From: Proteles cristata cristata
Lineage: Eukaryota; Chordata; Mammalia; Carnivora; Hyaenidae
Direction: 5' to 3'
Length of the DNA: 64,000 bases
Assembly: GCA_017311185.1 (NCBI GenBank)
Contig: JAESUZ010000134.1
Location: forward strand, 460,001-524,000
Positions 35,207 through 45,342 of the stretch are shown here, piece by piece; positions within the stretch are counted from its first letter, which is position 1; each line of letters opens with the position of its first letter. The position numbers were made by a program, and so were the translations under genes. The notes under the pieces are model-generated. The model worked only from the letters and a program-made list of their open reading frames with translations. It searched no databases and was not told where the DNA came from.

Positions 35207-35385
35207 TTTTTTTAATTTTTAGAATGTTTATTTGTATTTCAAAGAGGGAAAGAGAGAGAGAGAGAGCATGACTGGGGGAAAGGAAAGGGAGAGAGAGGAG
35301 TAGTCAGAAGATCCAAAGTGGTCTCTGTGCTGATGCAATGAGCCTGATCTCATGAGATCATGACCTGAGCCACCCAGACACCCTA
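35207..35385 (-). mobile_element. Carnivore SINE inside the L1-derived unit
   Basis: T-rich tail, 'gagagagagagagagcatgactggggg', 'tgagatcatgacctgagccacccagacaccc'. The head region is internally shortened: the segment between the core and the A box is deleted. It lies in the 3' UTR part. Confidence 0.92.
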
Positions 35386-35699
35386 AGAGTTTGGGTTTGT
35401 TTTTTTTGTGTTTTTTTTTTATTTGACTCCTTTTCTTTCTTTTTTTTCTCCCATTGTTTTGTTTTTTAAATTCCACATACAAGTGAAATCATATGGTATT
35501 TGTCTTTCTCTAACTGGCTTGTTTTGCACAGGATTATACTCTTTAGTTCCATCCACGTTTTTAGTATCATATTTTACATCCTTTTATTTTGTGTCTCTCT
35601 TGACTGATTTTTGCAGATAAACTTTTTTTTTTTTTTTTTTGGTTTTTGTGCTTCCTAATCTTCTGACTCTTACTTACTATTTTTGCTTTCCATTCACAG

Positions 35700-36560
35700 A
35701 GTCCCTCTTAACTTTTTTTTTGAAGGCTGGTTTAGTAGTCATGAACTCTTTTAACTTTTATTTGTCTAGAAAACTCTCTTCCTCTTTTCTGAATGATAAC
35801 CTTGTTGGATAGAGTATTCTTGTCTCTAGATTTTTCCCTTTCAGTGCTTTGAATATATCCTGTGCCGCTTTGTTCTGGCCTGTAAACTTTCTGTGCAAAA
35901 TCAGCTGATTGCCTTATGGAGTTTCCTTTGTATATAACTGTCTTATTTTTTTCTTGTAACCTTTAAAATTATTTATCACTTTTTTTTTTGCCATTTTAAT
36001 TATCATATGTCTTATATGGATCTCCTTGGGTTGAATTCATTGCAGGTTCTCTGTGCTTCCTGAATCTGGATCTCTGTTACCCTTTCCAGTTTCAGTACAT
36101 TTTCAGCTATTATTTCTTCAAATCTATTTTCTGCTCCCCATTCCCTCTTTGCCTTCTGGGATCCCTGTGATGCAAATGTTATGCCTGATGGTATTGCTGA
36201 ATTCTCTAGTCTATTATCATTTTTTAGTATTCATTTGTCACCTGTTTAGCTTGATTGCTCCCCATTACTCTACTCTATAGGTCAGTGACACATTCCTCTC
36301 CTTCTTACAGCCTACTATGTATTCCATTTATTGTATTTTTAATTTGGTTCCTTGAGTTCTTCATCTCTGGTATGTAATTTTTATCTCTTTGTTTAGGATC
36401 TCACTGATATCCTCACTCTTTTCTTAAGTCCAGTGAGTATCTTTATGATCATTACTTTAATTTCTGTCTTCAGCATATTACTTATTTTTATTTTGCTCAG
36501 ATCCCCTGCTGTGATTTTATCCTATTCTTTCATATGGGACATATTCCTCTGTCTCCTTAT
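35700..36560 (-). pseudogene. LINE-1 ORF1p-like coding remnant
   Basis: Minus-strand translation gives an ORF1p-like series: ENRFEEIIAENV near 36080-36130, IQIQEAQRT near 36048-36074 and NPRRS next to it. IRxSADF-like text follows near 35900-35930 and FMTTKPA near 35720-35745. In ORF1p these belong to the RRM/C-terminal nucleic-acid chaperone region. The upstream part (36290-36520) corresponds to the charged coiled-coil region. Several frameshifts and stops separate the blocks, for example one base lost near 35915, so no protein is made. ORF1p normally coats L1 RNA. ORF2 does not follow it here. Confidence 0.8.
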
Positions 36561-37394
36561 TTTGCGTATCTCTCTGTGTCTGTTTCTATTATGAAAGTCA
36601 GCTACATTGTACACTCTTGAAAGTAGTGTCTTTATGACGAAGAGGCCCTATAGTGGCCTGCAGTGCAGTTTTCCCTGTTCACCAGAGCCTGGAACTTCAG
36701 GGGAATGTCCTGTATGTTGCTGTACCTCCTGTTGTTTCTGACTCACTTTTCCGTTCAGTCCATTCTTTTATGCAGACTCTCTGCCTGTTGTGAGCTGTGC
36801 TTGTTCTCTGTGGTATTAATGGGACCCAGGCAGGCCAGGCATCTACAGGGGAACTTGAGGGTGGGGCAGCAATGTTAGCAAAATTTATGTTGAACCATCA
36901 ATTCTAAACCTGATTCTCCTCGAAGCTTATTGGCTGGCTAACTCAGGGTGGTGGCTGGGTACAGCATGTGCTGTAACTGATAGTGCCTGGTGGCTGGGCA
37001 GGGTGTGCACACACAACATTAACAAATTTTCCCTCAGCCCAGGGCTGAGGCTAGCAGGTGGGGGCTAGGGAATTCTTCAAAAGAACTCATGAGGAATGAA
37101 CATGGCTAGCAAGTTAGGTAGCAAGTGCCTGTACAGTGCTGCCTCCCACAGGTGGTCTTTGTGTTTATTCTCTTTGTGAAAGAGCAAAATGGCACCTGAA
37201 GCTCCTTTGTTCCCAGAGAAGTCCCCAGCTGGATCCAAAATCCATATAAACAAATCTCCTTTGTGTTTGTCCCATTGTGCAAAATGCTGTAGAAATGTAG
37301 CCCCACCATGGGTTGCTGTCTCTTTAAGGGTAAAAACCCAGTTACTACTCTCCCTCCTGGTTTGCCCCAGTGCTTCAGTGCTCCCTCAGCTGCC

Positions 37395-37611
37395 TTTTTT
37401 TTTTTTTTTTTTTTTTTAAATTTTATTCATTTTTGAGAGGAGACAGAGTGTAAGCAGGGGAGGAGCAAAGAGAGAGGGAGATACAGAATCTGAAGCAGGC
37501 TCCAGGCTCTGTCAGCACAGAGCCTGATGCATGGCTTGAACTCACAAACCATGAGATCATGACCTGAGCTGAAGTCCTGACACCTAACCAACTGAAACAC
37601 CCAGGCGCACC
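37395..37611 (-). mobile_element. Carnivore SINE inside the L1-derived 5' UTR
   Basis: T23 tail (from 37395), 'ttttgagaggagacagag', 'ctgaagcaggctccaggctctgtcagcac', 'gagatcatgacctgagc', and head 'aactgaaacacccaggcgcac'. Only a weak flanking repeat (cctcag) is seen. Confidence 0.95.
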
Positions 37612-38225
37612 TCAGTCAACTGACTTTTAAACTTCCAGGCTCCAACTCCTGCTGGTTATACAAACAAGGAATTTAGCCACTCTGATTTTCAAAGCCTAAC
37701 ACGGAGGTTTGTCTTCTCAGTGTGGGCTCTCTGGTGCAAAGGACTCTTTTTCTCCCCTCTCCACACCCAGGGCTCTTTCTGTCCTGCAGGCAGCTCCCAA
37801 CCAGGTTTCCACCCTTCCTGATCTTTCAGATGTATCTTCTTCTCTACATTTAGTTGAATTTGTTTTGTCAGCCTTCAGATCGGTCTCAGGTTTATTGACA
37901 TGAGTAATACCTATTTGTAAATATGGGATAGTGTTTGCATAGGGTCCTACTCTGCCATCTTCCCAAGCTTAGCATAGTACCTTCGGAAATATCACCTTCA
38001 TTACCCTGGTCTGGAATCTAACCTATGCTTTCTTCTGGAGGGAGACATTTCACTTTGTGATTCTAGAATGCCCCTGGGTAGGAGATGAGACTCTAGCCTT
38101 ATTACCCTGGAATGTATGCAGATTTGTTTCCTGCCTTTGAGTAGCTTTGCAAACTTTCTTGACCCAGCCTGTCAATGTTCTTTGTTCAGAGGTTATGTAG
38201 AAATGGCAGACTCAGGGAATTATCT

Positions 38226-38720
38226 CCCAAAATATACATGTATCAGTCGGAGTTCTGTAAGAAAAATAGAAACTACTCTAAGTATTTTAAGTAAGAAAGG
38301 ATTTAATACAAGAAGTCAGAGGCTTATGCAATGATTGGAAGTATGAGGACAGCAATTGTTAGAGGCCCTGGTTCACCATCAGTACATCTGAAAGTGCAGG
38401 AAGAGTAGGAGAGCTGATGCTGCAGATAGATCTGTGCAGCCTGTAGTATAGAAGTGTTTAATTCTCAGGAGGATGCCTGAAAGCTTTTGGCAAAAGTCCT
38501 GAGTCCTCAGCCTGCTGCCACCGATGCCCTTGTGCCTGTCCTCGGCAGCACCAGAGAAGAATGGCTTATCTTACTCTTTCACATTCCAAATCTCATTCAA
38601 GTGATTTTCATTGGCACAGTCTCCCAGCAGTGTGGGATTTAGGGAAGGGTAACTCTTAGTCTCTTCCTCTATATTATAGGAGAGAGCCTAGATGAAGGAA
38701 GGTGGTGCTGAATTGACAGA
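38226..38720. repeat. Probable old interspersed repeat, unassigned
   Basis: Opens with 'tgtatcagtcggagttctgtaagaaaaatagaaactactctaagtattttaag' and 'gaaaggatttaatac', wording familiar from a dispersed mammalian repeat. The remainder (to about 38720) is consistent, but the family is uncertain. Confidence 0.45.
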
Positions 38721-38744
38721 AAATAATCCATCAAAGTCTTTATT

Positions 38745-38935
38745 AATGTAAGTTCTAATCATTTTTCTCTTACAAACAATACGTTAGTAAATAACTTTGT
38801 ACATTTCCCTTTTGGCACGTGTTAAAGGATCTCCATTGGATTGATTCCTAGAAATGGAATGGCTCACAGTGTGTGCCTATCTTACATTTTGATAGATTGT
38901 ACCAAATTACTTTCCAAAAGCAATTGCTTTCCAGG
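38745..38935 (-). mobile_element. Old LINE-1 (L1M-type) fragment
   Basis: 'ggattgattcctagaaatggaatggctcacagtgtgtgcctatcttacattttgatagattgtaccaaattactttcc' is the reverse complement of old mammalian L1 3' coding text ('taaattcctagaagtggaattgctgggtca...'). Confidence 0.65.
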
Positions 38936-39159
38936 GAGTAACCACAGGAGAATAAAGGAAAGAAAAGCCTGTTTGCAGACGATTTAGGAGCAGAAGCTGG
39001 TACCCAGGTCTCTCCTTCCTGAGCATTGATTCAGTACCTTTGGTTGGTGACTGTGAGGCAATGGGAGGGAAGTGTTGGGACCCTTTGACACTTTATTAAA
39101 AACCTCATATCTAACATCAACTCCTTAATTATTGAGGATGAAAAAAAGAGAGAGAGAAA

Positions 39160-39330
39160 TTACTGAGTATCTTCTCTGATAAGCATTATACCAGCAGCTT
39201 TCACATGGCTTTTCAATTTAATTATTGTAATTCTATGAACAAGTACATTGTTCTCATCATCTTCCCTGATGAGCTACTGAGGTTTAGCAGCCAAGTAACT
39301 TATAGAGGATCATGCATTTAAACTGTCAGG
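39160..39330 (-). mobile_element. MIR element
   Basis: 'tactgagtatcttctctgataagcattatac...tttaattattgtaattctatgaacaagtacattgttctcatcatctt...gaggtttagcagccaagtaactta' follows the reverse-complement MIR order. Confidence 0.65.
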
Positions 39331-39449
39331 GATAAGATTCAAAAAAAGATGTGAAGGATAACAAATCCTATCTGGGTTTTTGTTTTGTTTTGTGTTGTTT
39401 TTCCTGGATACCTTGGACATCTTCCTTCCTGATAAAAATCCTTGGCCCT

Positions 39450-39464
39450 TTATTATTATTATTA

Positions 39465-39521
<57 letters not shown>
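39450..39521. repeat. (TAT)n microsatellite
   Basis: About 24 near-perfect TAT/ATT units with one slip near 39469. Open frames through it (poly-Ile, poly-Tyr, poly-Leu) are artefacts of the repeat. Confidence 0.97.
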
Positions 39522-39584
39522 TTACTACGGTTTTACTCGCTTCAAGACTTCCTGTCTTGTATGCTTGCCTGTATATTGGAAGGA

Positions 39585-39790
39585 ACTCAGACTTTGGAGG
39601 TGCAAATACTTCAATTTAAATTAAACATTAAGTCCCATTTCCACCACTTACTGTTAGATTTCTGAGCAATTCAATTAAGCTCTCTGAATTTTAGTTCCAA
39701 ATCTGTAAAACAGATATAATAATCCAAACCTGGCAAAGTTGCTGTGAGAATTATTAATAATATATACAGTGTGCTTAGGACATTGTTAAC
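39585..39790 (+). mobile_element. MIR element
   Basis: 'cagactttggaggtgc...ccaccacttactgttagatttctgagcaattcaattaagctctctgaattttagttccaaatctgtaaaacagatataataat' covers most of MIR in plus orientation. Confidence 0.8.
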
Positions 39791-40436
39791 AGCATTAATT
39801 GTATGTGCCTTGGTCCTGGGCCTGAGGGTCGAGTGTATAGAGTTAAGAACTAGCACATGTTGGATACTGTGAAACTAGATGCAAAAGTGTGTGTGCTGCT
39901 GTAAATCATGCATATGATGATATAAGTATGAACTACTGAAGTTCATAATTCTGACTCCTCAAAGCTGTGTATTAAATCTGATATATCTATCTCTTCACAA
40001 ACCAAAACAAGCTGAGAAAAAAAAATGGAAAAATGTTTGAAAATAAAAAGTATAAAGACTAGACTATGCATACAAGACTATAATTTCTGTCTAAAATATA
40101 ATTAATTTACTTCCTTTTTTTTCTTTTTACAAGAGAAAATTGGCTGGTAGCACTTTACTATGTCTTTTCCTGTCTGCCCCTAATACAGATGAGTCACAAA
40201 GTCAGAAAAAAAACTTTAAAATCTTGGTGATGTGCTAGTAGAATTGGTATTAGAATAAAATTTATATCTTTTGACTACTTGCTGAAATGTAAGTGCCCTT
40301 TTAGAATTTTCTAAACTTGCTAGTGCCAGTGCATTTAAACTGGTCAAAAATTTTAGTGCAAGTTTTATGTGTGTTTTTTTTGAAATGTTGAGATAATAAA
40401 GATACTTAATTTGGTTTCCACAGTACATCTTAGCAG
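39791..40436. other. Unassigned sequence
   Basis: No recognised element or exon. Confidence 0.5.
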
Positions 40437-40449
40437 TATATTTCTAGTT

Positions 40450-40911
40450 GTTTTTTGTTTGTTTTTTTACAAATAGTTTATTGTCAAATTAGTTTCCACA
40501 TAACACTCAGTGCTCATCCCCACAAGTGCCCTCCTCCATGCCCATCCCCCTCCCCCTCACATCCATCAGTCCTCAGTTTTTGTCAGCATTCAAGAGTCTC
40601 TCATGGTTTGCCTCCCTCCCTTTCCGCCACCATTTCCCCCCTTTTCTCCCCCTTGTTCCTCCGTCAAGTTCCTCCTAATCCTCCTATATGTGCAAACATA
40701 TGATATTTGTCCTTCTCTGCCTGACTTATTTCACTCAGCATAACACCCTCAAGGTCCATCCATGTTGCTACGCATGGCCAGATTTCATTGTTTCTCATTG
40801 CCATGTAGTATTCCATGGTATAGATAAACCACATCTTGATCCATTCATCTGTTGATGGACACTTAGGCTCTTTCCATGTTTTAGCTATTGTTGAGAGTGC
40901 TGCTATTTTAA
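40450..40911 (-). mobile_element. LINE-1 3' fragment, felid type, with 13-bp TSD
   Basis: T-rich tail, 'acaaatagtttattgtcaaattag', C-rich 3' UTR, and ORF2 end to 'gttgagagtgctgctat' at about 40906. Perfect TSD tatatttctagtt at 40437-40449 and 40912-40924. It is truncated at nearly the same L1 position as the copy at 20032-20486 and shares its 'caaattagtttcc' and 'tttttgtcagcattc' variants. Confidence 0.97.
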
Positions 40912-40924
40912 TATATTTCTAGTT

Positions 40925-42053
40925 TTGTAGCACTTAAACGCAATTCAATGCAACTATAATTACCATATTATACTAAATTTAATGGTTAACATTACATACA
41001 TTCTTATTTTGATAATTTTATTGATCCTAATGAGTCTTAAAAAGGAGTACAATATTTTTTATCTTGTAATATGTACATAATTTGATCACAATTCCTTTTT
41101 GCTTAGCAATTTATGACAAAAAAAGTATTATTTCTGGATGAATATATATCTCTTTAAAATTTTTAAATATAGAAGAAACAACTGTATATTCTTAGAGTCT
41201 ATTATCAGTAAGTTATGCCTTTTCTATTTTACCAGTCATTATACTTTCATTGGCTAGAGTTTGTATCTCAGTTTTTCACCTTATGATTATGAACAAACTA
41301 TTTTTCTAATATGTCTGTAAATAACTTTTTATTACTTTTAATCTTAAACTATACATCATTTCATAGAAGATCAATGGCATAGATATGCAGCAAAAGTGGA
41401 TAAAAAAACTAATTTAATGGTTCATTTCCTGAAATTATTATGTCTCTCAGAGGTAATAATGTTCAGTGGTGTATGTACTGTCCTACTCTAAAATAACATT
41501 GGGGCATCTCAAGCTACGAGGACTAATGTGACACTCAGAGGGATAAATTGGGTCATAATATATAAATGTTAGCACTGGGATTCAGACTCAGGCTGAGTTT
41601 TTGCACTTATACACAACAAATAGTTGTCTGTTAAATAAATATTGGTATAGATAAGATATGGCCTAAAGATGTTTTGACGACTTTTCTGTTTATATGTTGT
41701 TGGTGAAATGGATTCCAGTAAATCATAATAATCAAAGTTAATGGAACGGTACACAGTGGATTTAATTCCAATCTTATAGGGAGGAAAGATGTTAAATATG
41801 GTTTTAGTTATACATTTAGTTATGGGTATCTCTGATGTTCTGAAAGGCACTGCACTTTAACCAAAAGGTTAGAATATCTTTCACGAGTTGTTGACTCGGT
41901 GTCTAAAAATCAATGTGAAAATAGTTGACTGTGTTGGACATTCATGTGTGTTTTAATGTTTACCTAACATTTAATAGGATAAATCTTACCTGAGTGATAA
42001 GATTTGGTCATTCTTAAGCATGATAAAAATCAGAAACTCTAAGAAAGCAGGAT
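40925..42053. other. Unassigned AT-rich sequence
   Basis: No recognised repeat. A 93-codon minus frame (41569-41850) has no recognisable product. Confidence 0.5.
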
Positions 42054-42498
42054 GTATTAGTTTGTTAGGACTGCTGTAACAAAGTTCCACAAAGAGGATC
42101 CTGTAAACAGTTTAGTATCTTATGGTTCTGGAGGCTAAAAGTCTGAGGTTAAAGTGTCCACAGGGTTTGTTCCTTCTGAGGGCTATGAGGAAGATTCTGC
42201 CCCATGCTTCTAATGTAGCTTCTGGTGGTTTTCAGGCAATCTTTGGCCTTCCCTGGCTTGTAGAACTCAGCCTGATCTCTGTCTTCATCTTCATATGGCA
42301 TTTTCCTTGTGTGCTGTCTGTATCCAGTTTTTCCCTTTTATAAAAATATTAGTTATATTGGAGTAGAGACACACCCTACTCCATTATGACTTCATTTTAA
42401 CATCTGCAAAATCCCCATTCCTGAGTAAGATCATATTCTGAAGTACTTGGGATTCGCACTTCAGCATAAATTGTGAGAATGAATAACTCAACATAATT
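42054..42498 (-). mobile_element. MLT1-type MaLR solitary LTR
   Basis: Starts 'gtattagtttgttaggactgctgtaacaaagttccacaaag', then 'ggttctggaggctaaaagtctgagg', 'cttctggtggttttcaggcaatctttgg', 'ggagtagagacacaccctactccattatgacttc' and a terminal 'aactcaacataa'. It is a reverse-orientation MLT1-type LTR without internal sequence. Confidence 0.8.
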
Positions 42499-42999
42499 AA
42501 GAGAGTTTTAAGCACAAAGTAATTACCCCCTTCTTAATGATGGATCTTGAAACTCAACTTGTTCTCTTTCTTTCTCAACTAAATTTCAGTTCAAAACATG
42601 ACAGGATTTGAAGGAAAGGTTGTACTTAACACCTTCACATTTTAAGGCAGAAAGTAACACTTAAGCATACTGAAGTCAAAGTGAAATCAATATCCAATGC
42701 TTACTCCACAACTATTTTAGTAATGTTGACTCTCCACTTTTCTTAAGTACTTTTAAAGCTATAAAGATGTTTATTTTTCACATTGCTTTCCACAAATTGA
42801 AATCTTATTTAGGGATCTTGGTAAACACACATAACGGCAGGATTAGATATGAGGGAAGGCCCTACACAGAGGCACTAAATCTTCATAAAACAAGTCAGTA
42901 ATAAACACTTGAGAAATAAACAGAATATTAACCACAGTTAGGTTGTTGCTATATTTGTCTTAGTGAGTATCAGAGGGCATATACTAATTAATGATTTTT

Positions 43000-43135
43000 A
43001 TTTGTCAGATTTTTTAAATGTAAACTACATGTCAGTTCTTGTTCTAGGCAATTATGGTAGGTCAATGAAAAGAACAGACAAAAGACTCTCTTCTTTTGGG
43101 GCTTACATTTAGGGATTGAGGAAGGCTATAAACAC
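43000..43135 (-). mobile_element. L2 3' end remnant
   Basis: 'tcagttcttgttctaggcaattatggtaggtcaatgaaaagaacagacaaaagactctc...ggggcttacatttaggg' is the reverse complement of the L2 terminus ('gccaggcactgttctagg...cagtgaacaaaacagacaaaaatccc...gagcttacattctag'). Confidence 0.65.
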
Positions 43136-43194
43136 TAGACACTATAAGTAATTTCAGCTTTACTTTGTGTAAACTGGAATAGCAAATGAAGCTA

Positions 43195-43300
43195 GCTCAT
43201 TGGTTAGTTCTAAGGATTCAATGAGGTAATATACATAAAACTCTCAGCAAAGTGTCTGTCATATAGATAACATTAGATTAATGTTAGAAATGATAAAGAA
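43195..43300 (+). mobile_element. MIR 3' part
   Basis: 'taaggattcaatgaggtaatatacataaaactctcagcaaagtgtctgtcatatagataacattagattaatgttag' tracks the MIR block 'gaggattaaatgagataatgcatgtaaagcgcttagcacagtgcctggcacatag...aatgtta'. Confidence 0.65.
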
Positions 43301-43485
43301 GACAATAGTGATAATGATGATAATTACTGGACATAGTCCATGCTTGTATCTTACTACTTTTCTGGCTGAGATGTAATGAGAGGGAACTCACTGGCATACA
43401 GTGAGCACCATCATCACTAGGATATCAACTGTGACAAGGACTAAGTTCAAAGAAAACAAAATAAAAAACAAGATGTGATAGACAT

Positions 43486-43488
<3 letters not shown>

Positions 43489-43524
<36 letters not shown>

Positions 43525-44134
43525 AATTGTTTATTGTCAAGTTGGTTTCCATATAACACCCGGTGCTCATCCCCACATGTGCCCTCCTCCCTGCCCATCT
43601 CCCCTTTCCCCCCTCCCACCCCATCAGCCCTCAGTTTGTTCTTAGCATTCAAGAGTCTCTCATGGTTTGCCTCTCTCCCTTCCTCCCACCATTTCTCCCC
43701 ATCTTCTCCCCCATGGTCCTCCGTTAAGTTCCTCCCAGTCCTCCTATGCGTGCAAACATATGATATTTGTCCTTTTCTGCCTGACTCATTTCACTCAGCA
43801 TAACACCCTCAAGGTCCATCCATGTTGCTACACATGGCCAGATTTCATTCTTTCTCATTGCCATGTAGTATTCCATTGTATAGATAAACCACATCTTGAT
43901 CCATTCGTCCGTTGATGGACACTAGGCTCTTTCCATGTTTTAGCTATTGTTGAGAGTGCTGCTATGAACATTGGGATACATGTGCTCCTATGCCTCAGCA
44001 TTTCTGTATCCCTTGGGTAAATTCCTAGCAGCACTATTGCTGGGTCATAGGGGAGTTCTATTGTTAGTTTCCTGAGGAACCTCTACACTGTTTTCCAGAG
44101 GGGCTGTACCAGTTTACATTCCCACCAACAGTGT
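43489..44134 (-). mobile_element. LINE-1 3' fragment with perfect 19-bp TSD
   Basis: (TTTA)n tail, then 'tacaaattgtttattgtcaagttgg', the C-rich 3' UTR and ORF2 C-terminal text to 'cattcccaccaacagtgt'. Perfect TSD aagatgtgatagacattta at 43470-43488 and 44135-44153. It carries the 'cctcagtttgttcttagcattc' variant, so it belongs to a different L1 lineage from the copies at 20032, 40450 and 49003. The minus strand ends in [19 protein letters not shown] ORF2 residues. Confidence 0.97.
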
Positions 44135-44428
44135 AAGATGTGATAGACATTTAAAAACAATAGATGGCTTTTATATACACACATACACATATGCACTAAC
44201 CAAACAAAATATTTGTGTCTAATTTGAAAACATTTTCTATAAAGAAAACACATTTGATGGAATTTTTTACCAGTCTGATTAGCCATTTATTTAATGTTTA
44301 ATCTAGGTTTGAAATTTTAATTGATAAATTCATTAAAAAGCTATGATAATCTTCTGCTTTAGTATTCATTTTCATCGTATGAAATTATCTGACAAAACTA
44401 TCAATGATTCTTTCTCCTAACCCTTTTT

Positions 44429-44657
44429 TTTTTAATATTTTTTTTAAATATTTTTTATTTATTTCTAGGAGAGAGAGAGAGAGACAGCGTGAGCAGGGGA
44501 GGGTCAGAGAGAGAGGGAGTCATAGACTGAAACGGGCTCCAGGCTCTGAGCTGGCAGTCAGCACAGAGCCCGATGCGGGGCTCGAACCCACGAACCGCGA
44601 GATCATGACCTAAGCGAAAGTCGGACGCTCAACCGACTAAGCCACCCAGGCGCCCCA
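44429..44657 (-). mobile_element. Young felid SINE with TSD
   Basis: Felid subtype 'tctaggagagagagag...gctggcagtcagcacagagcccg...cgaaccgcgagatcatgacc...gactaagccacccaggcgcccc'. Perfect 16-bp TSD tctcctaacccttttt at 44413-44428 and 44658-44673. Many CpGs are retained. Confidence 0.97.
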
Positions 44658-45091
44658 TCTCCTAACCCTTTTTAGTGACCTATCAGCACCCCCTGCAAAG
44701 CTGCAGATTTTCAGTGTGAATTGAGTAAGCCTAAAATATCTGATTTTCAATTATTTTCCCTTTTTCCCTTCTCCCATCAAAGGTCTGAGGAGTAACATGG
44801 CCTAATTTCACCTTTTCTTTGTTGGTATTCAAGTTTAGGATGATTAAAATGGTTGGATTCAATCTGATTGAATAGAACAAAGAATTATTCAGATTCCTCA
44901 CACATATCTTTAAGTTGTAAACATATTATTCACTTGATCCCTAAATTTAAAGTCATAAACACTTGAACAAATCTGAAGGTATGCATTTTTTATAAAGTAC
45001 ACTAATTCTGAATGATGCAGCATAACTTCAGTTTTTGTGACTTATTTCTCCTTTTTTAATGATTTTTAACAGTATCATATTCCTTACAGCT

Positions 45092-45332
45092 AAATTTTTT
45101 TTTTATGTTTATTTTTCAGAGAGAGGGTGGCAGAGAGAGACAGACAGACAGACAGACACATGGAGTGTGAACAGGGGAAGGGCAAAGAGAGAGGGAGACA
45201 CAGAGTCTGAAATAGGCTCTAGCCTCTGAGCTGTCAGTACAGAGCCTGACATGGGACTTGAACTCAGCAAACCATGAGATCATGACGTGAGTTGAAGTCA
45301 GACACTCAACTGAATGAGCCACCCTGGTGCCC
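45092..45332 (-). mobile_element. Carnivore SINE with TSD
   Basis: T-rich tail, a (CAGA)n run near 45139-45159, 'gagatcatgacgtgag', and head 'gaatgagccaccctggtgccc'. TSD ccttacagct at 45082-45091 and 45333-45342. Confidence 0.95.
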
Positions 45333-45342
45333 CCTTACAGCT

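Larger units (their letters stand above)
34956..37985 (-). mobile_element. LINE-1-derived ORF1-only (HAL1-like) chimeric insertion
   Basis: Read on the minus strand, the unit starts with 'gggaagatggcagagtagg' (plus 37947-37965), an L1-type 5' UTR start. A 5' UTR and a decayed ORF1 (about 36560 down to 35700) follow, then an A18 tract (T18 at 35623-35640). Next comes a short linker and an L1 ORF2 C-terminus plus carnivore L1 3' UTR (35560 down to 34970). The rest of ORF2, roughly 3.5 kb in a full L1, is missing. A perfect 12-bp direct repeat, gaaatatcacct, at 34944-34955 and 37986-37997 brackets the whole, which supports one integration. Two later SINEs (35207-35385 and 37395-37611) bring about 2.6 kb of original sequence to 3.0 kb. 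It may be a half-L1 family member with an L1 3' end, an L1 with an internal deletion, or a template-switch product. Confidence 0.8.

Noticed and set aside
35623..37985. Ordinary full-length HAL1 independent of the adjoining L1 3' UTR
   Set aside because: No direct repeat brackets this part alone, while a perfect 12-bp repeat encloses it together with the L1 3' end. Not fully excluded.
39351..39665. Frames with poly-Ile, poly-Tyr or poly-Leu segments
   Set aside because: All three readings come from the (TAT)n microsatellite at 39450-39521.
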